Source: an uncultured Alphaproteobacteria bacterium
GTDB lineage: Bacteria > Pseudomonadota > Alphaproteobacteria > Rhodobacterales > Rhodobacteraceae
Reading direction: 5' to 3'
DNA length: 64,000 nt
Assembly: GCA_902537235.1 (NCBI GenBank)
Contig: CACBAO010000004.1
Span: 43,200-107,199 of the forward strand
Shown: positions 50,237-59,314 of the stretch, in pieces
Layout: every line of letters starts with the position of its first letter
Numbering within the stretch: the stretch's first letter is position 1
Program-made: the position numbers and the translations under genes
The notes under the pieces: generated by a model
What the model was told of the DNA's origin: nothing
Database searches by the model: none
The model's input: the letters and a program-made list of their open reading frames with translations, nothing else

Positions 50237-50878
50237 TTGATTGCTTTTTTACAGTGCTTCTCTCATTATCTTCAAATGAAAAAATATAGCTTATTATGTT
50301 TTATAATGCTCCTTTGTGTTTTTAACCCCAAAATTAGTATAGCTGAACCTGGGTTTTTCCTACAAACACTTACGAGCCGTCTTGTTGATTGGGTTTTCGG
50401 GCGCATAGACATTTACATTGAAGATAAACCAGATCGAAGTGAAAAAACTTTGGATGGAAAAGGTATTTCCGAGGCAAAAAAACAACCTGAGAAAAAAGTA
50501 TCCATTAAGACTGATGAAGTTGTCAAAAGAGATGATACTTATTACGAAAAGTTTTCAAACGTCCCATTTTCCGGGTACATTGAGTCCTATTATCCAAATG
50601 GTCAACTGAAAATCATTGGGGAATTCTCTGATGGTAAAAAAGTTGGGGAGTGGAACGAATACTATATGAATGGAATTAAGAAATCTGGAGGTCAGTTTGC
50701 TCGTGGTAAAAAGGACGGTGCTTGGATGTATTATTATTTAAATGCAAATATTAAAGAAAAACAATTTTATAATGACGGGAATAAAGACGGTCTATGGGAA
50801 AAATTTGATATTGATGGAACCATAGTCCAAACTGAATCTTATCAAAATGGACGTTGGATTATTACTACAATTAATTGA
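50237..50878 (+). CDS. MORN_2 repeat / YwqK-like protein
   Basis: GYIESYYPNGQLKIIGEFSDGKKVGEWNEYYMNGIKKSGGQFARGKKDGAWMYYYLNANIKEK repeats; N-terminal signal. Confidence 0.85.
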   Translation: MIAFLQCFSHYLQMKKYSLLCFIMLLCVFNPKISIAEPGFFLQTLTSRLVDWVFGRIDIYIEDKPDRSEKTLDGKGISEAKKQPEKKVSIKTDEVVKRDDTYYEKFSNVPFSGYIESYYPNGQLKIIGEFSDGKKVGEWNEYYMNGIKKSGGQFARGKKDGAWMYYYLNANIKEKQFYNDGNKDGLWEKFDIDGTIVQTESYQNGRWIITTIN

Positions 50879-50901
50879 AATCATCTTATAAACTTTAGTC
50901 T

Positions 50902-52107
50902 ATGAATATAGAATCTTTTGACTTATATAATCCTCCTACAGACTTTATAGATAACGTTTACAAATACTATAAATTACTCAGAGAAAAATCACCGATCCAT
51001 AAAAACCCCGATGGCTCTTATGTTTTAACAACATATAAAGAAATTGTTAGTGTCTATCGAAATTTTAAGATTTGGAGCTCTGATAAAAAAACAGAATTTG
51101 GCGCTAAATTTGGTGCATCACCCCTTTTTGAACACCATACAACTTCCGTCGTTTTTATAGATCCGCCGGATCATACTAGGATAAGGAAAATTTTCCAACA
51201 GGCTTTTACTCCTAAATCTATTCGTGGGTTAGAAACAGATATTATCGAATTAGTAGATAGTTATATGGTTACGATGCATGAGAAAAAAAAGTTTGATTTT
51301 GTTTCAGATTTTTCTTTTCGACTTCCGGTAGATGTAGTTTGTGGCGTTTTGGGGATACCGAGCGAGGATCGACAATTAATTAGAGACTGGGCACATAAAA
51401 TTCTTTGTGCATTAGAGCCTAAACTTACACCTAAACAGTTAGATGAGGGCTCGACCGCTGTTGTAAACTTCAAGCAATATCTTAAGGATCAGATTAGATT
51501 TCGAAAAACTCATAAAGATATTAATAAAGCCAATGAAATTCTTTCACTTTTGATTGAATCAGAAGGCATAGAATTATCTGAAACAGAGTTGCTTCATCAA
51601 TGCATTTTTATGCTGAATGCTGGTCATGAAACCTCAACAAATATGTTATCCCATGGGCTTAACGAACTGATTAATCATGGGGATCAATTTAAGTTGTTGC
51701 AACAAGAGCCTGAAAGAATTGGTACTGCTATTGATGAAATTCTTAGATTTCAACCACCAATCCAGATTAATAACAGACGATGTTTGAAAACAACTAGGTT
51801 GGAAGATGTAATAATTCCAGAGGGGACTCCAGTTCACATGATTATTGCTGGAGCCAACAGAGACCCCTCTCAATTTTTTGAGCCTGAAATCTTCAATATT
51901 TCAAGATCACCAAACAGACATTTATCTTTTGGACTAGGCATTCATATATGTGCTGGTATTAATCTGGCACGTCTAGAAGCAAAGGTTGCTTTTTTAAGGC
52001 TAATGTCTTCATTTAAAGAAATAAACCTATTAAAAAAACCAGATGTAGCGAAGCGAATTAGATTCCGAGAGATAAAAGAGATGCAGGTTGAGGTATCTTC
52101 GTTTTGA
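50902..52107 (+). CDS. Cytochrome P450
   Basis: NAGHETST I-helix, EILRFQPPIQ ExxR, LSFGLGIHICAGINLARLEAK heme-binding loop. Confidence 0.93.
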   Translation: MNIESFDLYNPPTDFIDNVYKYYKLLREKSPIHKNPDGSYVLTTYKEIVSVYRNFKIWSSDKKTEFGAKFGASPLFEHHTTSVVFIDPPDHTRIRKIFQQAFTPKSIRGLETDIIELVDSYMVTMHEKKKFDFVSDFSFRLPVDVVCGVLGIPSEDRQLIRDWAHKILCALEPKLTPKQLDEGSTAVVNFKQYLKDQIRFRKTHKDINKANEILSLLIESEGIELSETELLHQCIFMLNAGHETSTNMLSHGLNELINHGDQFKLLQQEPERIGTAIDEILRFQPPIQINNRRCLKTTRLEDVIIPEGTPVHMIIAGANRDPSQFFEPEIFNISRSPNRHLSFGLGIHICAGINLARLEAKVAFLRLMSSFKEINLLKKPDVAKRIRFREIKEMQVEVSSF

Positions 52108-52133
52108 TGAATTTGCAGGTAATATCGTCGGCT

Positions 52134-52160
52134 AAAAAAGGCCACGTCCCCCGTGTAGCC
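52134..52160 (-). terminator. Probable intrinsic terminator for the minus-strand FkbM/hypothetical transcript
   Basis: Minus strand GGCTACACG-GGGGA-CGTGGCC-TTTTTT (2-nt bulge in stem). Confidence 0.55.
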
Positions 52161-52308
52161 TAGTTAGGGAGGAAAGACAAAGGTCGCTGCTCGTTATTTA
52201 TGAAACATAAAATTTTGTTCGATAACCCTTGAGATACAACAATAGCAAAAAAATTCTAATTTGTATACTTTTTATAATCCAACACTTTAAAAGTATTCGG
52301 TTTTTTGA

Positions 52309-52569
52309 TTAGAAGAATGATAGAAAGGAAAGTAACATTAGACCAATAACGATGGTATAACCAACAAATTGGATAGCTCCCTTGCTTCTTGCAGTAAGCT
52401 TGTGATTAAGTACATGTAAGAAGAAATAAGCAAACAGATGAAAAATTAGATACATCACTATGCTAAGAGGAATAAGTATCCACCAGTCAAGAAAACCTAT
52501 CTGTTTAAATTTCCCTTTTATTTTATCATTCCATCCCGATTTAATGTTCAAAAATAAGTCTAAAAACAA
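52309..52569 (-). CDS. Hypothetical membrane protein
   Basis: 86 aa with 2 hydrophobic segments; 10-nt overlap with the upstream gene. Confidence 0.55.
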   Translation of the reverse strand: MFLDLFLNIKSGWNDKIKGKFKQIGFLDWWILIPLSIVMYLIFHLFAYFFLHVLNHKLTARSKGAIQFVGYTIVIGLMLLSFLSFF

Positions 52570-53705
52570 TGCAAAGCGAATGCGTTAGGTCTTTGATCAT
52601 TCAATATTATCTCGTTAGCAATTTTAAAAATAGTATCAGGAGTAGCCTTTCCCCATTCATTTTTGAAAGTTTCTTTACCCTTAATTTGGCCCCAGTGATT
52701 TCTTACATATTCCATATTGTAAATTTTAAAAAGTTCATCTACAAGATGCTCAAATGCCTTTGGATTTCTTTTGTGAATAAACTTAGGGTGTATTTCCAAG
52801 AATATTTGTGGCCTAAGATTTCTTATTACCTCCCATCCTCCTTCAAATGCTTCTACTTCAAAACCTTCAATATCCATCTTTATTACTGAAGGCTCCAGAT
52901 TAAGCATAGATGATAAATCATTTAGGGTGGTCGTATTGTAGCCTAACTTACTTCCGATGAATTTGTTAACTACAACACCTCTTTCATTTGTATTCTTTTT
53001 GATAAGATTGCTCGCATAAAAATCAGGTTCAAGTGATACAACTTCTTTACTCTTAATCACTTTGCTAAAAATGCTACTGTAATAACCTATATGTGCTCCG
53101 ATGTCATATACAATATCAGTTTCTCCAACGTTTTTTAAGATTTTTTTTACCATCAAAGGCTCATAGCAACCGTAATTATTGATGGATTTCTGCATCGTAG
53201 ATCGAGGATCTATTCCTATCAAAGAGAAAGTAATATTTGAATCAATCGATACATTCACCGTGTCCGCAAGCTTCAAATAAAAATTTTCATTTTCTTTAAG
53301 TTGCACACCATTTTTATTCAAAAAGACATTTATTTCTTCTGCGTTTAACCCCTGTTCAATTAAAAATTGTATGCACCCATTTATACTCGTTGGAGACCTT
53401 GGATTCGATTTCAATGAACTTAAATAATGATCTTGAGCAGTTGATAATTGTCCCCTCTTAAAATTAATATATGCAATCCAATGAAGGCTATCAGAGTGAT
53501 TGGGGAGATATCTTAATGCTTTCAAAAAATAATCTTCAGCAGGAACCAAATCTTCCAAAAAAATTAAGCTTAACCCCATATTGTATAAAGTAAGATGCTT
53601 GTCAGTTGGTATATTTTCTTTATAGGACTTTTCAAAAAGGGTGAAGGCTTGCTCATATTTACCCTCAGAAAAAGCTAGCAATCCCTTGCCAAAATTTGTT
53701 TTCAT
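52560..53705 (-). CDS. TPR-domain FkbM-family methyltransferase
   Basis: N-terminal TPRs; YDIGAHIGYYSSIFSKVI, VIKMDIEGFEVEAFEGG, FLEIHPKF. Confidence 0.88.
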   Translation of the reverse strand: MKTNFGKGLLAFSEGKYEQAFTLFEKSYKENIPTDKHLTLYNMGLSLIFLEDLVPAEDYFLKALRYLPNHSDSLHWIAYINFKRGQLSTAQDHYLSSLKSNPRSPTSINGCIQFLIEQGLNAEEINVFLNKNGVQLKENENFYLKLADTVNVSIDSNITFSLIGIDPRSTMQKSINNYGCYEPLMVKKILKNVGETDIVYDIGAHIGYYSSIFSKVIKSKEVVSLEPDFYASNLIKKNTNERGVVVNKFIGSKLGYNTTTLNDLSSMLNLEPSVIKMDIEGFEVEAFEGGWEVIRNLRPQIFLEIHPKFIHKRNPKAFEHLVDELFKIYNMEYVRNHWGQIKGKETFKNEWGKATPDTIFKIANEIILNDQRPNAFALHCF

Positions 53706-53844
53706 TTGTTAAGTCTCGCTGGTTACGGTAATACTATCCATAAACACAAAGTAGTAAAGCCTAATCAACTTTTTTTTAAGTCACTTTATAGCTGAACATT
53801 TTTTTGGTATGTTATTTTTATAGAAAATTATTAGGGGTTTTAAC

Positions 53845-54594
53845 ATGCGTTTAAGGCAATTGGTTATTGCTACAAGTGAGATGGACCTTCTAGCATATAG
53901 TATTTGCGATCTTTTCGAGCTGAAAAGAACATTCAGTGATCCAGAGTTAATTGTCTTTGGCTTAAAAAATGTTCTAATTCCTTTGGGCGACACCTTTTTA
54001 GAGCTGATAACGCCCATTAAAGAAAATACTTCGGCGGAACGTTTCCTTAAAAAAAGAGGTGGTGACGGAGGCTATATGGTCATTGTTGACTCAGTCGATC
54101 TGGAAAAAGAACGAAAAAGGCTGGAAACCACAGAACTTGATATTGTGTGGTACGAAAATCGTAAGTTTGAAGATATTCATGGTCAATCTCTTCATCTTCA
54201 CCCAAAACAAGTTGGTGGTGCTATTTTGTCGATAGATAATATGAAACCTGCGTCTTCTTGGCTCTGGGCTGGAACAGAATGGGAGAAAGATATAAATAAA
54301 TCAATGGTAAGTCACCTTTCTGGCGTTAACATCTGCACTCCAAATCCAAATAATTTATTATCTAATTGGGAAAGAGCGTTAGGTAGGAAAAGATCAGTAG
54401 CTCGTACTTCAATCGATTTATCAGGATCAAGTATAAACTTTGTTATGAATACTCAGTCACAATCTGAGCACGTATCAGCCTTTCAAATTCATACAGCAAA
54501 CAGGATAGATTTAGAAAATAGAGCAGCGAGCAGAGGTTTTTTGATAAACAATAATATTCATTTGGGCGGCGTAGACTTTCTACTAGTTGAATGA
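53845..54594 (+). CDS. VOC-superfamily glyoxalase-like protein
   Basis: LRQLVIATSEMD...LGDTFLELITPIKENTSAERFLKKRGGDGGYMVIV. Confidence 0.8.
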   Translation: MRLRQLVIATSEMDLLAYSICDLFELKRTFSDPELIVFGLKNVLIPLGDTFLELITPIKENTSAERFLKKRGGDGGYMVIVDSVDLEKERKRLETTELDIVWYENRKFEDIHGQSLHLHPKQVGGAILSIDNMKPASSWLWAGTEWEKDINKSMVSHLSGVNICTPNPNNLLSNWERALGRKRSVARTSIDLSGSSINFVMNTQSQSEHVSAFQIHTANRIDLENRAASRGFLINNNIHLGGVDFLLVE

Positions 54595-54685
54595 AATAAT
54601 AGCCGTAAGGATATCTCTAGGTTTACTTTGCATAAATAAATAATAAAAGACCTATTGACGTTGATAATTCTTATCCTATTTCATC

Positions 54686-55060
54686 GTGAGGAGAAACATG
54701 ATGATGACAGTATTTTACGATGGAAAATGTGGCCTTTGTAGCAGGGAGATAGGTCATTACATGAAGATCAGCCCTCCCGCAACTTTTATTTGGCTCGATA
54801 TCGCAAATGAGCCACAACACCTAAATAAGATCAATGTTTCTCAAAGTGATGCACTAAGAAGGTTGCACGTTTCTGACCAGACAGGAACTATATATATTGG
54901 AATTGATGCTTTCATAGCTATTTGGAAAAAACTTCCAAGGTGGCGTCTGTTAGCGCTTTTTTGTGCTATTCCAGGGGCGCGATCTATACTTAGTTTGCTT
55001 TACAACAAATTTGCTGATTGGAAGTTTTCGCGATCCGCCCATTGCCAAATGTCAATCTAA
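54686..55060 (+). CDS. DUF393 (DCC) thiol-disulfide oxidoreductase-like protein
   Basis: VFYDGKCGLCSREIGHY motif. Confidence 0.85.
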   Translation: MRRNMMMTVFYDGKCGLCSREIGHYMKISPPATFIWLDIANEPQHLNKINVSQSDALRRLHVSDQTGTIYIGIDAFIAIWKKLPRWRLLALFCAIPGARSILSLLYNKFADWKFSRSAHCQMSI

Positions 55061-55069
55061 AACAAACCA

Positions 55070-55468
55070 ATGAGAAACGATTTTAAAAAAGCGGTGTTAG
55101 TAAAATCGTTCCTATTCCTACTAATAGTTTTTTGGGGTGGCTACAATTCAACCGTAATGAATACAAGCGGAAACGGCAGGTTTCTTACCGATATTGGCAA
55201 TATACTATTTTTGATTTTTTCTATTATCTATACGTGTAATGCATTTCTTCTTATAAAACTTAAAAATTTGGGCAGATTGACCTACTTACCATTGGTCTTA
55301 CTCTTTGTTTTTTTAGGATTTGTAAGCGAGCTCTTTAATCCGATGCAAATAAAACAAGATTATTTTTACTTATTTATTTTTTATGTTATTTCCCCGCTAT
55401 TTTTTATTATGCAAGGTATAGTACTTATGATGCTCATGTTAAAAAGTGTTCAGGAAAACTTTCACTAG
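55070..55468 (+). CDS. Hypothetical membrane protein
   Basis: 132 aa, about 4 TM. Confidence 0.6.
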   Translation: MRNDFKKAVLVKSFLFLLIVFWGGYNSTVMNTSGNGRFLTDIGNILFLIFSIIYTCNAFLLIKLKNLGRLTYLPLVLLFVFLGFVSELFNPMQIKQDYFYLFIFYVISPLFFIMQGIVLMMLMLKSVQENFH

Positions 55469-55557
55469 GCTCCATCTATTAATCAATAATTTTTTCAAAA
55501 CTCTACAAAGCGGAGTAAGTAAGTCGTTAATATTATTCAGTTAGATGGAGCTTATAA

Positions 55558-55782
55558 ATGAGAAAATGGGAATACTTAGTGTTGGTCGAGAACGTAAGAA
55601 GCTTAAAAAGCTTGCAGGATCTTGCAAAAGATGATCAGTTGTATGCCGATCAATTGCGACAAGGAAATTATGCGCCCTCTTTGAATGAATACGGCGACCA
55701 AGGTTGGGAATTAGTAAGTGCTAGTCGCGTTGGCGGAGGAAGAGCTTTGACCGAATATGTCTTTAAGCGTCCGAAAGAATAA
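55558..55782 (+). CDS. DUF4177-like small protein
   Basis: MRKWEYLVLVENV...LNEYGDQGWELVSASRVGG...EYVFKRPKE. Confidence 0.75.
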   Translation: MRKWEYLVLVENVRSLKSLQDLAKDDQLYADQLRQGNYAPSLNEYGDQGWELVSASRVGGGRALTEYVFKRPKE

Positions 55783-55832
55783 TGAGATAAAAAGAAGTTG
55801 ATTTAGTTTTCGTATAGGCTGATAATTTTTGC

Positions 55833-57053
55833 ATGAACCTCTTTCAAGGGCATAAAGCAATCGCGGTTCCTCAAAACGTTAAAGCATGGGATATTGATCC
55901 GTATTCAAAGGAAGTCTTACTAAATCCAGAAACATTTTTTAGCGATCTGCGTGAAAAAGGGCCGTTTGTCTACCTTAATAAATATAAAATGCTAGCATGT
56001 GGGCGGTATAAGGAAACAAAGGAAGTCTTCTCGGACCACAAAAGGTTTGTTTCTTCAAGGGGAGTGGGAATTCAAGATTTCAAACTAGAGAAGCCATGGC
56101 GACCACCCTCTGTGGTATTAGAAGTTGACCCTCCTGAGCATACAAAAAATAGGCGATTTCTTACTCGAGCGCTATCGCCAAATAAAATATCTCAACTTAA
56201 AGTTTTTTTTAAAGATTGTGCTGACAAATTGATACGTGAACTATTAGAAAAAAAAGAGATAGATGGCATCTCTGATTTAGCAGAAATATTTCCAACTAGA
56301 GTATTTCCAGAAGCTGTAGGCTTAAAAAAAATCGATAAGGAAACGTTATTGGGGTATGGATCTATGGTTTTTAATGCGCTTGGCCCTGACAACGAATTTC
56401 GTAAAGGTGCAATGGCTAAAGGACTATCTGTCCTTGAAAAAATAAATAAACAATGCCTTGAGGAAAATATTGATACAAAAGGTCTTGCAAAAGAGATTTA
56501 CAGGAGTACAGCAAAAAACTCAGAAGAGGATCAATTAGCAGGAATGTTAGTAAGATCATTATTATCGGCAGGCATCGACACCACGGTGAGTGCAATTGGA
56601 AATTTATTATGGTGCTTAGCAGAAAACCCAGAACAGTTTCAATTAGTAAAAAACGATAAATCATTGGTAGGTAATGCAGTAGAGGAATCCTTACGATTAA
56701 CAAGCCCTGTAAAGGCTTTTTGCCGTACATCTGCTACAGAAACCAAAGTATCTGGTGTAACTATAGAAGAGGGGACAAAAATACTTTGCGTATTAGGATC
56801 AGCGAACACTGATCCTGAAGTGTGGGAAAACTCATATAAATATGATGTTACCCGAAGAACTATAGGCCACTTGGCTCTTGGTGTAGGTGTACACAATTGT
56901 GTGGGTCAAACCTTGGCAAGAGCCGAGATAGCAGCTCTTGCCAGCTCCCTAACTGAACTTGTAAAAGTGATAAAACCTGCGGGTAAAACTACTTGGAAAC
57001 CAAATAATGCTATGAGATCGCTTGAAAGCTTTCCAATTATTCTGGAGACGTAA
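55833..57053 (+). CDS. Cytochrome P450
   Basis: LSAGIDTTVSAIG I-helix, EESLRLTSPVKAFCR ExxR, GHLALGVGVHNCVGQTLARAE heme loop. Confidence 0.93.
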   Translation: MNLFQGHKAIAVPQNVKAWDIDPYSKEVLLNPETFFSDLREKGPFVYLNKYKMLACGRYKETKEVFSDHKRFVSSRGVGIQDFKLEKPWRPPSVVLEVDPPEHTKNRRFLTRALSPNKISQLKVFFKDCADKLIRELLEKKEIDGISDLAEIFPTRVFPEAVGLKKIDKETLLGYGSMVFNALGPDNEFRKGAMAKGLSVLEKINKQCLEENIDTKGLAKEIYRSTAKNSEEDQLAGMLVRSLLSAGIDTTVSAIGNLLWCLAENPEQFQLVKNDKSLVGNAVEESLRLTSPVKAFCRTSATETKVSGVTIEEGTKILCVLGSANTDPEVWENSYKYDVTRRTIGHLALGVGVHNCVGQTLARAEIAALASSLTELVKVIKPAGKTTWKPNNAMRSLESFPIILET

Positions 57054-57369
57054 CGTTTAAATCACTCCAAACTTCGTACCCCCTATACCCAGAAGCTTTT
57101 GCAATAAACTGACCCCCTACTTTTCCCCATTGACCATGAAATTTTTGGCATTTTTCATATGCATCATAATTGCTGTACGTCCATATGATTGTTATTCTAA
57201 TTACATCATCACCCTGGACCCTAGAAGCACGTTGTGAAATTTGTCCATTATCACGAAGAAACTCAATAGCTTTCTTGTTCTAGAAAGTTCTGAACTTTCC
57301 TAACTAATTATCATAATGAACCTCTGAGGGAAAGGTACCCAAAACTACTCTAGTGAAAACATCTGACAT
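57037..57369 (-). pseudogene. Small about 110-codon protein gene (dimeric alpha-beta-barrel/NIPSNAP/ABM-like) with two in-frame TAG stops
   Basis: One continuous frame: MSDVFTRVVLGTFPSEVHYDN*LGKFRTF*NKKAIEFLRDNGQISQRASRVQGDDVIRITIIWTYSNYDAYEKCQKFHGQWGKVGGQFIAKASGYRGYEVWSDLNVTSPE*. TAGs at 57306-57304 and 57282-57280. Confidence 0.65.
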
Positions 57370-57522
57370 GATAAGACTATCTTAGGAATAATGGGAAAAG
57401 ATAATAGCAAGACCAAGAACCCAATTTTATTAGGTAGATCTTAGAATTAATTTCAATTGATAAGCTATGCGAGCACACTATCTTTTGTAACAATAGTGAT
57501 TTAATGAAAAAATGTAAGAGCT

Positions 57523-58104
57523 TTGAATAGACGAAGTATGCCTCAAACAAACAGAAAATCAGATATTAACCTAATTGCTCCCATTGCAGTTTTTTTGGGC
57601 ATGCTAATGATTTTACCCACAAATATATGCCTTTCTGAGCCGAGAACATGGGAGAATTTAGTCGAGAGAAAAACCCAATTTTTCGAGAAATTCACCAATA
57701 CCCCATTCAATGGGGAAATTGAGGTTTATTGGCCGAATGGTCATCTCAAAGAAACTGGAAAGATTAAAAATGGAAAGAAGGATAATCTCTGGGAATATTA
57801 CCATGAGAATGGAAAAACAAAAGAGATTGAGTTTTTTACTCTTGGAAAATTAAATGGCACAAGAGAGCAGTATGGTAGTGGTGGTCAACTTTTCATAAAA
57901 GCAACTTATAAGGATGGTAAGTTGGACGGGCCATGGATTTATATAGATCCATATGACGGTTGGCTTTATAAAAAAGGTCAGTATAAGCTCGGCAAGAAAA
58001 CTGGCACTTGGACATATTATACAATTCTTGGAGATATTGAAAAAACAGAAATATGGAAAAATGGGTTGAAAATCTTTGACTCGACCGATGCAGAGAGTTC
58101 TTAA
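57523..58104 (+). CDS. MORN_2 repeat / YwqK-like protein
   Basis: GEIEVYWPNGHLKETGKIKNGKKDNLWEYYHENGKTKEIEFF... repeats; signal-like N-terminus. Confidence 0.85.
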   Translation: MNRRSMPQTNRKSDINLIAPIAVFLGMLMILPTNICLSEPRTWENLVERKTQFFEKFTNTPFNGEIEVYWPNGHLKETGKIKNGKKDNLWEYYHENGKTKEIEFFTLGKLNGTREQYGSGGQLFIKATYKDGKLDGPWIYIDPYDGWLYKKGQYKLGKKTGTWTYYTILGDIEKTEIWKNGLKIFDSTDAESS

Positions 58105-58132
58105 GGTTAGATCTTTTTAAAAATGAAAATTC

Positions 58133-58568
58133 CTAGCGACTTTCTAGGCTGGAAAGAAGAGCATTCAGCCTCTTAGGTATTCCATTACCCTTAAAGGATT
58201 CTAAAATACATTCCGATTTTGATAAGAAAGTCAGCTTTTCCTCACTCCAAATTTCAACTATTGGTGCTAATTCACTTATATTATTAAAGCAGCCTAAGGG
58301 AATACCTACCATACCTTCAATTACTTCAAGAGCTGGCTTATTATAAACACGTACGTTGCATTTTGAGCAATAATAGGCTTTGTTGATAAATTCACTCCGC
58401 CTGCAATTCATAGACATTTGTCTCACCTTCGAATTCGATTTCTTTATCTGCATAAAGATATCCAATGTTTATTTAGCCTGTGAGCCGTCTACAACTCTTG
58501 CAGTTACACTAAACTACTGACATCGGGTCAACATCAGTTTTAAAGCTAAATTGTGTGCAGTGACACCC
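58133..58568 (-). pseudogene. GFA-family (glutathione-dependent formaldehyde-activating enzyme/CENP-V-like) pseudogene
   Basis: Minus-strand frames join as GCHCTQFSFKTDVDPMSVV*CNCKSCRRLTG*INIGYLYADKEIEFEGETNVYELQAE / frameshift / SEFINKAYYCSKCNVRVYNKPALEVIEGMVGIPLGCFNN. TAG at 58511-58509, TAA at 58475-58473, plus one frameshift. ORF 58133-58465 is only the 3' remnant. Confidence 0.85.
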
Positions 58569-58638
58569 TTCCTAATGTTTCATTAATAAAAACTCCCTTG
58601 ATGTTTAAACAAGGTGCAACGTAATATTCTTTTTATAC

Positions 58639-59268
58639 ATGGAACTAGTCAGTAAGTATATCTCCAAGCAAAACTTGATTTTTAGCCAAATTAAATTAAG
58701 TTCGAGTCAGGAACATTCAATGCAAGCATTATTACAATCCCAAGGAATCCACCACATCACTTTGAATGGTGCGGATAGAAAAACTTCTATCGGATTCTGG
58801 CAAGACATTTTAGGAATGAAGCTTATTTTTGAGCAACCAAACCTAGATGATGAAACTGAAAACCACCTATATTTTGATTGTGGTGACGGGCGAACGGTGA
58901 CCGTTTTTACTAACGAGTCACGAACAGGAAAAACATATCCATTAGGCTCCTCTGTAGGGTCTGTACACCACTTAGCATTCTGGATAAGTCAAAGCACTAT
59001 AAGGGTTGCCGAAAAAAAATTGAAAGAAAAAGGTATTAGTAGTTCTGGTATTAAGGATAGAGGGTTTATGGACTCAATATATTTCCGAGACCCGCTAGGT
59101 TTATTGATTGAACTAGCGAGTTATAAATTTGACCCCCCTCTCGGCTCTACTCATGGACAGGTTTTGGAAAACGCTAATAAACTGCGAGTCTCAAGGGGAG
59201 CAAAGAATATAGAGGATGAAGATATATCAAATGCCCTTATAAGTCTGAGTAAAAGAGGTAATTCATGA
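58639..59268 (+). CDS. VOC-superfamily (glyoxalase/bleomycin-resistance) protein
   Basis: IHHITLNGADRKTSIGFWQDILGMKLIFEQPN...SVHHLAFWI...SIYFRDPLGLLIELAS. Confidence 0.9.
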   Translation: MELVSKYISKQNLIFSQIKLSSSQEHSMQALLQSQGIHHITLNGADRKTSIGFWQDILGMKLIFEQPNLDDETENHLYFDCGDGRTVTVFTNESRTGKTYPLGSSVGSVHHLAFWISQSTIRVAEKKLKEKGISSSGIKDRGFMDSIYFRDPLGLLIELASYKFDPPLGSTHGQVLENANKLRVSRGAKNIEDEDISNALISLSKRGNS

Positions 59269-59314
59269 GACGCCCTCATTTTACTAAAAATTCAAAGATA
59301 TTAGGGCTCAGGAT

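Noticed and set aside
50237-50878. Calling the MORN protein a YwqK antitoxin of a toxin-antitoxin pair
   Set aside because: No candidate toxin gene is adjacent and the protein has a signal-like N-terminus; the family label alone is insufficient.
52569-52889. 106-aa plus-strand ORF
   Set aside because: Antisense to the FkbM domain; shadow ORF.
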